A DNA stretch of 6,170 nt from an uncultured Collinsella sp. (GCA_958346165.1 CATVQO010000091.1:1-6170), one strand, 5' to 3'; shown: positions 1 to 6,090, counted from the stretch's first letter. The notes: generated from the letters alone by a model not told the origin. A program made the numbers and translations.

Positions 1-32
1 CGTTTGCGATCCAGGTGATTCGCTCTAGATAC

Positions 33-38
33 GAAGGG
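33..38 (+). promoter_or_regulatory. RBS selecting the start of the first gene
   Basis: The purine-rich GAAGGG lies 9 nt before the ATG at 48. It abuts the in-frame ATG at 39 and lies downstream of the in-frame GTG at 15, so it cannot serve either of those. This spacing is the main reason for choosing 48, which also places the first zinc-ribbon cysteine at residue 3, as in the paralogous gene at 1535. Confidence 0.55.
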
Positions 39-47
39 ATGATTTCG

Positions 48-1340
48 ATGTTCTGCTCGCAGTGTGGCGCCCCTATGGGCGATAACGACAAGTTCTGCGG
101 CGTGTGTGGTGCTCCTAATGCTGGTGCTGCAGCCTCCGCCCCTCAGGGTCAGCCTCAGCCTCAGCAGTTTGTTCCGCAACCGCCCGTGGCGAATGCGCCA
201 AAGGGCTGTGTGGCTCAGGCGTTCCAAGATATGACCAAGACTCCGGGTGTGCTTCAGCGTGTATGCCAAATCGCGTTTTTGCCGGCGCTGATTTGCGTTG
301 TGTCGGTGCTCGTGTTGTTTATTCCCGTTATTGGCGGCATTGCGGCTGCCATCGGCTTTTTGGCAGCTTGCATTGCGAGCGTGTGTGGTTCCGGCTTTGG
401 TATCGAGTGGGGTCGCGATCTGTCGCTCAAGGATGATGACGGTATGGAGCGTCCGCTGCTGCGCTCGACCTCGTTTGGACTAGGCATCTTCTCGTCTGTC
501 ATTACGGGTGTGCTCGAGTTCATCGCCGCTATCCCGGTGATTGGCGGGGTGCTCTCAGTGATTGAGAGCACCGTGATCGGTGCTGTCGGTTCGTATTATT
601 TCTATGGTTCGAGCGGCCTTGAGAGCACCCTCATCGCCTCAATGGGGTGGCTCGTCTTTGCCCTGTTCGTCTCGTTTGTGCTGGGCATCTTCTTTAGGAT
701 GTTTGGCGATGCCGCTGTGATGCACTTTGCGGTCGCCGGCCGCATGGAGAGCGCGTTTTCGCTCAAGAAGGTTTGGAAGCCCTACAAGGCCAATTTGGGC
801 AAGTTGTTCTGCGCCTCGATTCTTCCCGAGGTTTTGACGGGCATTGTTTCGAATATCATCATGGGGGTCTTCACCGTCATCTTTGGCTCCTTTGCAGCCC
901 TTGGTCTCAGCAGCTATGGCTATTACGGCTATTACTCTCCTTCGGGCCTCGAGGCGATTTTTAGGGGCGGCGGCATCGTGCTCATCTTGTTCCTGATGAT
1001 CACTGCCTTTGTCTCGGTGTTTTTCATTGTGTTTGGCAAGATGCTCAAGTATCGCGCCGTTGGCTATTGGGCGGCACGTCATGCCAGTGAGTGGGCCGAC
1101 GAGGATTCCGACGATGTCCTGACGTTTGTGCTTCCGGGCGAGAAGAAGCCTACACCTGTGGGATTCAATCCCACGGCCGCCGCTGGTACTGCGCCTACGC
1201 CTGCGCCCGCGCCTGCCCCGGCACCCGCCCCGGCAGCGGAGCCCGAGGCCACGCCCACGGAGTCCGATTGGGCCGCCGTCGCCACGCCGGCTGACGAGTC
1301 GGGTGAGGCTCCTGCGGACGAAAACAATCAAACCGAATAG
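48..1340 (+). CDS. Zinc-ribbon multi-pass membrane protein, DUF4013-like
   Basis: This 430-residue protein starts with a four-cysteine zinc ribbon (C3, C6, C17, C20 in CxxC-x10-CxxC). A Gln/Pro/Ala linker follows at about 24-52. Hydrophobic segments lie near 74-96, 98-119, 143-184 (probably two), 195-217, 254-286 and 307-330. The loop after the second segment (GIEWGRDLSLKDDDGMERPL) and the later FAVAGRMESAFSLKKVW stretch resemble the DUF4013 pattern, a family of unknown function; that assignment was made by eye. IPVIGG occurs twice (92-97 and 162-167), which hints at an internal duplication. A tyrosine-rich loop (GYYGYY) lies at 291-296. The C-terminal 75 residues are polar, with Ala-Pro repeats at 382-396 and an acidic end. 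A terminator follows, so it looks like the last or only gene of its transcript; its upstream region is outside the window. No enzymatic motif is visible. A role in membrane stress or envelope function would be a guess. Confidence 0.85.
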   Translation: MFCSQCGAPMGDNDKFCGVCGAPNAGAAASAPQGQPQPQQFVPQPPVANAPKGCVAQAFQDMTKTPGVLQRVCQIAFLPALICVVSVLVLFIPVIGGIAAAIGFLAACIASVCGSGFGIEWGRDLSLKDDDGMERPLLRSTSFGLGIFSSVITGVLEFIAAIPVIGGVLSVIESTVIGAVGSYYFYGSSGLESTLIASMGWLVFALFVSFVLGIFFRMFGDAAVMHFAVAGRMESAFSLKKVWKPYKANLGKLFCASILPEVLTGIVSNIIMGVFTVIFGSFAALGLSSYGYYGYYSPSGLEAIFRGGGIVLILFLMITAFVSVFFIVFGKMLKYRAVGYWAARHASEWADEDSDDVLTFVLPGEKKPTPVGFNPTAAAGTAPTPAPAPAPAPAPAAEPEATPTESDWAAVATPADESGEAPADENNQTE

Positions 1341-1347
1341 TCGGTCG

Positions 1348-1385
1348 AGGCGCCCTGGGCAACTGAACCCGGGGTGCCTTTTTCT
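1348..1385 (+). terminator. Intrinsic terminator after the DUF4013-like gene
   Basis: A 12-bp stem pairs 1348-1359 with 1368-1379, including two G-T wobbles, around the 8-nt loop 1360-1367. The 3' arm runs into TTTTTCT (1379-1385). It sits 8 nt after the stop codon. It separates the first gene from the following zinc-ribbon gene, which implies that the latter has its own promoter. Confidence 0.88.
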
Positions 1386-1447
1386 ACGGCGAAAGCAAGA
1401 AAATGCCTGGAAAACGGTTGCGGCAATATTTCTCGGAAATTGATCAA

Positions 1448-1483
1448 TGTTGCGTAACAACGTCGCGGCTATTGTTGAGAACA
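1448..1483 (+). promoter_or_regulatory. Pair of TGTT/AACA dyads upstream of the DUF4234 gene
   Basis: Two similar dyads lie 25 bp apart: TGTTGCGTAACA at 1448-1459 and TGTTGAGAACA at 1473-1483. TTGAGA at 1475-1480 is a 5/6 match to a sigma-70 type -35 box, but no good -10 lies at the right spacing, so no promoter is called. The dyads could be an operator pair for a repressor of the downstream two-gene unit. Short dyads of four bases per arm also arise by chance. Confidence 0.25.
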
Positions 1484-1500
1484 TAGACGTGTAAGGTTTG

Positions 1501-1517
1501 AAGGCGTGCGACGCCTT
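1501..1517 (+). promoter_or_regulatory. Small perfect hairpin in the leader of the DUF4234 gene
   Basis: AAGGCGT and ACGCCTT form a perfect 7-bp stem around a 3-nt GCG loop, ending 5 nt before the AAGGAG ribosome-binding site (1523-1528). There is no T-tract, so it is not a terminator. If transcribed, it could stabilise the 5' end of the mRNA or keep the RBS open. Its transcription was not shown. Confidence 0.45.
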
Positions 1518-1534
1518 AGGAAAAGGAGAAGTTG

Positions 1535-2143
1535 ATGTTCTGTCCCACTTGCGGCTCTCCCATTTCGGATGATGCCAAATTCTGCCCTGTTTGCGGATCC
1601 GCCGTTGGTGCCGCTTCTGCCGCTGCGGCCCCGCAGCCCCAGCCCGCTCCGGCCCAGACTATTCAGCCCGCGCCCCAGCCTCAGCAGCAGTACACCGGTC
1701 AGTACGCCCAACAGTCCGCATCCGCTCCGATGGACTATGGCCCCGTCAAGGCTGACCGCAGCCTGATCGGCTGGCTGCTGCTCTCTCTTGTGACCTGCGG
1801 TATCTATTCGTTCTACTTCCTGTATTGCTTGGCCCGCGACATCAATGTCATGTGCCAGGACGACGGCGATTCCACGCCGGGTCTGGCGGCATTCATCTTG
1901 CTGTCGTTTGTGACCTGCGGCTTCTACGCGTACTACTGGTATTACAAGATTGGCAACCGCCTGCAGGCCAACGCTCCTCGCTACGGCCTGGTGTTCCAGG
2001 AAAACGGCACCACCGTTCTTCTGTGGCAGATCATCGGCGTGCTGCTGTGCGGTCTTGGCCCCATCTTTGCCATGAACATCATCATCAATAATACCAATGC
2101 CATGGCAACGGCTTACAACATCCGTCTTGGCGCTCATGCCTAA
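1535..2143 (+). CDS. Zinc-ribbon membrane protein with DUF4234 domain
   Basis: The 202-residue product has an N-terminal zinc ribbon with C3, C6, C17 and C20, a Gln/Pro/Ala-rich linker at about 26-65, and a membrane domain at 76-190. The membrane part contains two copies of one unit, LLSLVTCGIYSFYFLY at 82-97 and LLSFVTCGFYAYYWYY at 122-137, spaced 40 residues apart. This is the duplicated 'lls-hhT-GhY-hYW' pattern of DUF4234. A third hydrophobic segment spans about 160-184 and ends in an Asn-rich stretch (NIIINNTN). Start choice: ATG 1535 lies 6 nt after AAGGAG (1523-1528), and the preceding in-frame TTG at 1532 is less likely. Its N-terminus closely resembles that of the gene at 48, so the ribbon-plus-linker module is shared. 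Its 3' end overlaps the DUF2752 gene by 8 nt. The function of DUF4234 is not established; the ribbon probably faces the cytosol and binds zinc. Confidence 0.9.
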   Translation: MFCPTCGSPISDDAKFCPVCGSAVGAASAAAAPQPQPAPAQTIQPAPQPQQQYTGQYAQQSASAPMDYGPVKADRSLIGWLLLSLVTCGIYSFYFLYCLARDINVMCQDDGDSTPGLAAFILLSFVTCGFYAYYWYYKIGNRLQANAPRYGLVFQENGTTVLLWQIIGVLLCGLGPIFAMNIIINNTNAMATAYNIRLGAHA

Positions 2144-2636
2144 CAATAAAGGCGGCGTGAACAGCTCCCAGGGACATAAGGGCACGGCGGAGCTCCTTCG
2201 CCGCGCCCTTTCTTACACCGGCGCGCTCTTTGTCGCCTGGCTCGCGCTCTACCTGCTCGACATCGGCTGCATCTTTCGATTGGTGACGGGCATTCCTTGT
2301 CCGGGATGCGGTATGACGAGGGCGTGGCTGGCGGCGCTGCGCCTCGATTTTGCGGCGGCCTTTGCCTACCATCCGCTGTTTTGGGTGGTGCCGATTGCGT
2401 TTGTGCTCGCGTTCGTGCGCGAGGAGGTGGCATCGAGCAAACGAAAGCGTGGTATCGACATTGCGGTCACCGTGTTGTGCGTGCTGGTCGTCGCCGTGTG
2501 GATCGTGCGCCTTATCAACCCGGCAGACGCGGGCCTGCTCTTTGGTGGTCACGCTCCCGCCGGAGTTCCCACCGATATCATCCACCTCGAACCCCCACGC
2601 TGGCTCTGCCATTTGGGGGCGGGGTTGAAATGGTAG
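2136..2636 (+). CDS. Small DUF2752-type membrane protein
   Basis: This 166-residue protein carries the DUF2752 signature GIPCPGCGMTRA at 52-63, with cysteines C55 and C58, followed by D71 and a YHPL motif at 78-81. The family is of unknown function. Three hydrophobic helices lie at about 28-50, 79-95 and 107-127, with a basic loop SKRKR at 101-105 after the second. The C-terminus is short and polar. ATG 2136 overlaps the end of the DUF4234 gene by 8 nt, which suggests translational coupling, although no strong RBS precedes it. Alternatives are GTG 2157, with AAAGG 4 nt upstream, and the longer ATG 2097, which would overlap the upstream gene by 47 nt. All keep the conserved core. The coupling makes a joint role with the DUF4234 protein likely, but the role is unknown. 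The CPGCG pair might bind metal or act in redox chemistry; this is conjecture. Confidence 0.85.
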   Translation: MPNNKGGVNSSQGHKGTAELLRRALSYTGALFVAWLALYLLDIGCIFRLVTGIPCPGCGMTRAWLAALRLDFAAAFAYHPLFWVVPIAFVLAFVREEVASSKRKRGIDIAVTVLCVLVVAVWIVRLINPADAGLLFGGHAPAGVPTDIIHLEPPRWLCHLGAGLKW

Positions 2637-2655
2637 AAATAGCACTTGACAAATG

Positions 2656-2693
2656 AGCGGGGGCGGACGATTCGAAACGTCCGCCCCCGCTTT
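2656..2693. terminator. Hairpin terminator between convergent genes
   Basis: A perfect 14-bp GC-rich stem pairs 2656-2669 with 2678-2691 around the 8-nt loop ATTCGAAA. It starts 20 nt after the DUF2752 stop. The U-tract is only TTT on the + strand and is poor on the minus strand (CATTTG), so termination relies on stem strength. It may serve both converging transcripts. Confidence 0.75.
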
Positions 2694-2694
2694 G

Positions 2695-2706
2695 ACATCG
2701 CGATGT
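2695..2706. repeat. 12-bp perfect palindrome
   Basis: ACATCGCGATGT is self-complementary and lies between the terminator hairpin and the 3' end of the minus-strand peptidase gene. It could be a protein-binding site or the end of the hairpin region. Nothing else supports a function. Confidence 0.4.
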
Positions 2707-2736
2707 GGCTATGACTGCGAGATGCCGGCGAATTGA

Positions 2737-4200
2737 CTACTCGTCGTGCTTCCCCTCGCGGCGTGCAGCAGCCCGCGCATCGTGGATGCCCTTGATTGCG
2801 GCATGGCGGGCGGTGCGGGCATCGTGCATGGCGTCGCGCGCCTCAGCGGCCGTTGCCTTGGCAGAGCGCAGTTTGGCGGCCAAGTCGGGGTTGGTTTCGG
2901 CAACCGCGGCGATCGTGGGGCCGTCGAGCTCCTCTTGCGTGGGCTCGGCCAAAAAGTCGATGGCATACTGGGCGGCTACCATGGAACCCTTGGACAGTAC
3001 CGACTCGTCAATCTTGTAGAAGCAAGAATGTTGGGCGTACGTGGCGCCAATCTGGGGGTTGCGCGTGCCAACAAAGGCGAGCACGCCCGGTACGCGGCGC
3101 AGATACTCCGAGAAGTCCTCGCCCGAAAGCGTGCCACGGTAATGGCCTTCGCCGGCCGCACCCAGGCACTTGACCACGGCCTGACGACAACGCTCGCTCG
3201 AGGCGGCGTCGTTTTCGACCTTATAGTTGGCGATGGTGTAGTCGGTAAGTTCGGCCTCGGCGCCCAGGGCCGCCGCAGTGTGCTCTACGATGCGGCGCAT
3301 GAGCTCGGGCATTTCCTCGTGCGTCGAATCGCCATAGGTACGCACCGTGCCGGCGAGGTAGGCGGTGCCGGCGATGACGTTGCGTGCGGTGCCGCCGTGC
3401 AGCTCGCCGACAGTGATGACAGCAGGCTCGTAGGGGCTGATTTCGCGTGAGACGATGGTCTGCAGGGCGTTGACAATCTCTGCCGCCACCATAACGGCGT
3501 CGTGGCCGCGCTGGGGCATGGCGCCGTGGCATGAGGTACCGCGAACGTCGATGCGGAACCAGTCGGTATTGGCCATGCGCGGGCCGGGCTCGCAGCTCAC
3601 GGTGCCGGCATCGACCTCGCTCCAAATGTGCGCGGCGTAGGCGCCGTCGACGCCGTCGAGCACACCCGTGCCGATCATGAGTTTTGCGCCCTGGCCGTTT
3701 TCCTCACTGGGCTGGAAGACGATGCGGATCTCGCCGTGGATGTCGTCGGTCATATGGCGCAGGATCTGCAGCGTGCCGAGCATCATGGCGATGTGGCAGT
3801 CGTGACCGCAGGCGTGCATGCAACCCTCATTGACGCTGGCGAACTCCTCGCCGGTCTGCTCGGTGACGGGCAGGGCGTCGATATCGGCGCGCAGCAGGAT
3901 ACGGCGGCGCGGCGTGCCGTCCTCGCGATAGGCGTCGGGCGCGGTGCCGCGAAGCGTTGCCACCAAGCCTGTCTTGAGTGGACGCTCGTAGGGGATATTC
4001 ATGGCGTCGAGCTGGTTGGCGATGTCGGAGGTCGTTCGCTCCTCGGCAAGGCTCAGCTCCGGGTGCTTATGGAAGTGCCGGCGTTGCTTGATGATATAGG
4101 GCTCAAACTCGGCGGCGATATCTCGGATGGCCACGGTGACCTCGTCTGCCGCGCGAACCTCGGTTGCCACCATAATCTGCTGTGCCTTGGTCTTCGTCAT
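2737..4200 (-). CDS. M20-family amidohydrolase / carboxypeptidase (M20D-like)
   Basis: This 487-residue metal-dependent hydrolase probably removes an acyl group from, or cleaves, an N-acyl amino acid or similar amide in the cytosol; no signal peptide is visible. The M20D pattern is complete: RRHFHKHPELS (40-50), RADIDALPV (104-112), MHACGHDCH (128-136) with predicted metal ligands C131 and H133, FQPSEE (162-167) with the Glu pair E166/E167, H191 (AAHIW), GTSCHGAMP (221-229) in the lid or dimerisation domain, LSGEDFSEY (358-366), and H391 in AQHSCFYKIDE. Relatives named hippurate, IAA-amino acid or aminobenzoyl-glutamate hydrolase share these motifs, so the substrate cannot be assigned. Start: ATG at 4200 has AAGGAG 10 nt upstream; the longer in-frame ATG at 4248 has no RBS. 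About 27 residues precede the usual family N-terminus. The tail from about 420 extends beyond the usual 380-400-residue core and is Ala/Arg/His-rich, with HDAR at 459-462 and 473-476. It converges on the DUF2752 gene and diverges from the YtcJ-like gene. Confidence 0.93.
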   Translation of the reverse strand: MTKTKAQQIMVATEVRAADEVTVAIRDIAAEFEPYIIKQRRHFHKHPELSLAEERTTSDIANQLDAMNIPYERPLKTGLVATLRGTAPDAYREDGTPRRRILLRADIDALPVTEQTGEEFASVNEGCMHACGHDCHIAMMLGTLQILRHMTDDIHGEIRIVFQPSEENGQGAKLMIGTGVLDGVDGAYAAHIWSEVDAGTVSCEPGPRMANTDWFRIDVRGTSCHGAMPQRGHDAVMVAAEIVNALQTIVSREISPYEPAVITVGELHGGTARNVIAGTAYLAGTVRTYGDSTHEEMPELMRRIVEHTAAALGAEAELTDYTIANYKVENDAASSERCRQAVVKCLGAAGEGHYRGTLSGEDFSEYLRRVPGVLAFVGTRNPQIGATYAQHSCFYKIDESVLSKGSMVAAQYAIDFLAEPTQEELDGPTIAAVAETNPDLAAKLRSAKATAAEARDAMHDARTARHAAIKGIHDARAAARREGKHDE

Positions 4201-4210
4201 GGTCGATTTG

Positions 4211-4216
4211 CTCCTT
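4211..4216 (-). promoter_or_regulatory. RBS of the M20 amidohydrolase gene
   Basis: On the minus strand this reads AAGGAG and lies 10 nt before the ATG at 4200. It is the only good Shine-Dalgarno match near any candidate start, and it argues against the 16-residue-longer form starting at 4248. Confidence 0.65.
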
Positions 4217-4233
4217 GCTGGATTGATCGCAAA

Positions 4234-4239
4234 ATCATA
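4234..4239 (-). promoter_or_regulatory. Candidate -10 box of the M20 amidohydrolase gene
   Basis: The minus strand reads TATGAT, a 5/6 match to the sigma-70 type -10 consensus, placed to start an RNA near 4226 with a leader of about 25 nt containing the RBS. No convincing -35 box lies 16-18 bp upstream (GGTGGC at best), so an activator or an incorrect call are both possible. Confidence 0.35.
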
Positions 4240-4324
4240 CAGGCTCATTCAAGTATGCCACCTGCCGCCAGGGCTGGTAAAGTTGCCATTTGCCGTTTGG
4301 GGTTTTGTTGCAAGGGCGGGGGAG

Positions 4325-4330
4325 TACACT
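4325..4330 (+). promoter_or_regulatory. Weak candidate -10 box of the YtcJ-like gene
   Basis: TACACT matches the -10 consensus at four of six positions and would give a leader of roughly 30 nt before ATG 4369. No clear -35 element is seen at the right distance; GTTTTG at 17 bp is poor. It is listed because a divergent promoter for this gene must lie in this short gap or overlap the start of the M20 gene. Confidence 0.2.
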
Positions 4331-4368
4331 CGGGGTTGTTGAATTTCCTGCCAGAGATGGGGATGCCC

Positions 4369-6006
4369 ATGCAGCATATCGATCGGATTATCCGCTCCAA
4401 GAACGTTTTTACCGCGCAAGACGGCATCGATGCCGCCCGCGAGCTGGCGATTGCCATTGCAGGCGATCGCATCGTCGCGGTCGGTGCGCCCGATGACGTG
4501 ATTGCCGCCGCCCCTGCCGCCGTGCCAGTTGTCGACTACGGCGAGCAATTCATCTGCCCCGGTTTCCACGATGCGCACCTGCATTTCTTCCATACTTCGG
4601 TTGGCTCCTCGCCGTACATGCTCATGGATATGGGCACATCCGAGGCGGCATTGGTGCAGCATGCACGCGAGTTTTCCCAGGGCTTGCCCGATGACGCCTG
4701 GGTCGTGACCCAGGGCTGGCGTGATTACCGCTGGGATCCGCCCGAGCACCCTACCAAGGCCTCCGTCGACGCCGCCTTCCCCGATCGCCCCTGTGTTATG
4801 TATTCGGGCGATGGGCATACCCTGTGGCTCAACAGCCGCGCACTCGAAGCCCTCGGCGTGACGCGCGACAGCGAGCCTCCGGCGGGCGGCAGTTACGATA
4901 AAGACTCGAACGGTGAGCTTACGGGTATTGTCCACGAGGCAGCTGCTATGCAGCTGCTGCCGCGCTGCCTGGAGTGGCTGGGCGAGGACCGCATCGCGAG
5001 CGCTTACGCCGACCAGATGAAGCGTATGGCCGAGCAAGGCATCACCTCAATCTGCGATATGTCACTCATGCCTATGCCGGGCAGCGACTTTATTCGCGAC
5101 GACGTCTATGACCAGCTGCAGGCTTCCGGCAGGTTGGGCCTTCGAGCCCATCTATTTCCCACGCTGCTCGACGATCAGTCTCGCTTGGAAGAGCTGCAGG
5201 CACGTTACGCGAACAGCGCGCTGCTCTCGGCACCTGGGTTTAAACAATTCTTCGATGGCGTGTCGAGTGCACACACGGCATATCTCACCGAGCCGTATAC
5301 CAATCCGCGCTTCCCGGGTGACCGGGGCCGTCTGACGGTTCCTGTCGAGCGCATGCGCAAGTTGGTTCTGGCGGCAGCCGAGCGTGGCCACACCGTGCGC
5401 ATCCACGTTATTGGCGACGGTGCCATCCATGCTGCGCTCGATATCTTTGAGGAGGCGGCAGAACTCTACGGTCTGCCCCCGCACGGTCATAACACGCTCG
5501 AGCATCTGGAGAATTTGCTACCTCAGGACATCGATCGTCTGCGCAAGCTCAATATCATTGCCTCGAGCCAGCCCTGCCACATCACGCTCGATCCGGGTGG
5601 TCCGGAGCGCGATCTGGGCCTGGAGCGCAGCCGCATCATGTGGCCGTTTGCGACCTATAAGCACCGCGGCATCCGCCAAGCTTTCGGTACCGATAGCCCC
5701 ATCACAGCCGTTACCAGCATGAACGTGCTCTACACGGCCATCACGCGCCAAGACCCTCGTAGCCACTGGCCTGAGGGCGGCTGGCTCCCCAGCGAGCGCA
5801 TCGACGCGGCTACAGCTCTGCGCAACTACACCCTGGGCAGCGCCTACGCGGCAGGCGACGAGCATAGCCTTGGCAGCCTGGAGCCCGGCAAATACGCCGA
5901 CCTGGTAGTCCTGGATCAAAACCCGCTCACCGTTGCCCCACAAGAGCTCCAGGCTACCAAGGTTCAGGCCACCTACCTGGCAGGTAACTTAATCTACGAG
6001 CGCTAA
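4369..6006 (+). CDS. YtcJ/NfdA-like amidohydrolase (amidohydrolase-3 family)
   Basis: The 545-residue product matches the full length usual for YtcJ-type metal hydrolases. The N-terminal beta-sandwich part includes IAIAGDRIVAVG (28-39). The barrel starts with PGFHDAHLHF (64-73), where H70 and H72 form the HxH metal pair. Next come a GWRDYRWD region (116-123), SGDGHTLWLNSRAL (146-159), KQFFDG (K292, the lysine expected to be carboxylated in NfdA-like relatives; D296), H346 in IHVIGDGA, H379 in TLEH, and D442 in FGTDSP. The C-terminus has the usual LEPGKYADLVVLD signature (about 505-517). Relatives hydrolyse N-substituted formamides or other amides, and most are uncharacterised, so the substrate is open. 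No signal peptide is seen. Start: in-frame ATGs at 4357, 4363 and 4369 are all possible; 4369 is preferred because GGGG lies 6 nt upstream, but the RBS is weak. The frame remains open far upstream only as antisense of the M20 gene. It is divergent from that gene. Confidence 0.93.
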   Translation: MQHIDRIIRSKNVFTAQDGIDAARELAIAIAGDRIVAVGAPDDVIAAAPAAVPVVDYGEQFICPGFHDAHLHFFHTSVGSSPYMLMDMGTSEAALVQHAREFSQGLPDDAWVVTQGWRDYRWDPPEHPTKASVDAAFPDRPCVMYSGDGHTLWLNSRALEALGVTRDSEPPAGGSYDKDSNGELTGIVHEAAAMQLLPRCLEWLGEDRIASAYADQMKRMAEQGITSICDMSLMPMPGSDFIRDDVYDQLQASGRLGLRAHLFPTLLDDQSRLEELQARYANSALLSAPGFKQFFDGVSSAHTAYLTEPYTNPRFPGDRGRLTVPVERMRKLVLAAAERGHTVRIHVIGDGAIHAALDIFEEAAELYGLPPHGHNTLEHLENLLPQDIDRLRKLNIIASSQPCHITLDPGGPERDLGLERSRIMWPFATYKHRGIRQAFGTDSPITAVTSMNVLYTAITRQDPRSHWPEGGWLPSERIDAATALRNYTLGSAYAAGDEHSLGSLEPGKYADLVVLDQNPLTVAPQELQATKVQATYLAGNLIYER

Positions 6007-6025
6007 CCCCACATCCCATCCCTCA

Positions 6026-6088
6026 GTTGCGGTGAAATAGTTCCTAAAATCGGCCTTCACGCCTGATTAGGAACTATTTCACCGCAAC
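6026..6088. repeat. 63-bp inverted-repeat element with 22-bp perfect arms
   Basis: The arms 6026-6047 and 6067-6088 are perfect reverse complements, beginning GTTGCGGTGAAATAG on the left, around a 19-nt centre (6048-6066). The centre itself has a short GGC/GCC stem (6052-6054 with 6061-6063), so the whole unit can fold as one long hairpin. The stem is AT/GC mixed and no U-tract follows, unlike the adjacent terminator. Such a unit resembles a dispersed palindromic repeat (REP/MITE-like) or a long dyad binding site. Only one copy is in the window. Confidence 0.8.
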
Positions 6089-6090
6089 AT

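Noticed and set aside
15..47. GTG 15 or ATG 39 as start of the first gene
   Set aside because: The GAAGGG RBS overlaps or abuts these codons and is correctly spaced only for ATG 48. The paralogue also begins MFC.
1417..1437. GTTGCGG followed by ATTTCTCGG, loosely like the left arm of the 6026-6088 repeat
   Set aside because: Only the first seven bases match continuously and there is no inverted partner, so it is not a second copy of the element.
639..1484. 281-codon minus-strand open frame opposite the DUF4013-like gene
   Set aside because: It is antisense to a well-supported membrane protein, its translation is Arg/Gly/His-rich low-complexity sequence, and no RBS or known motif is visible. 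It is typical of antisense frames in GC-rich DNA.
1469..2185. 238-codon minus-strand open frame opposite the DUF4234 gene
   Set aside because: The plus-strand gene has a strong RBS, a zinc ribbon and a family pattern. The antisense translation shows no domain and would run through the leader hairpin and both dyads.
4201..4248. Longer N-terminus for the M20 gene from ATG 4248
   Set aside because: No RBS precedes it, while AAGGAG sits 10 nt before ATG 4200. The extra segment would also contain the candidate -10 box.
3628..4356. Upstream open extension of the YtcJ-like gene that would make a 792-residue protein
   Set aside because: This part is exactly antisense to the catalytic region of the M20 gene, has no family resemblance, and the YtcJ-like homology begins right after 4369.
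4249..5037. 262-codon minus-strand open frame opposite the YtcJ-like gene
   Set aside because: It lies antisense to the HxH region of a clear metal hydrolase and across the divergent promoter region. No motif was recognised.
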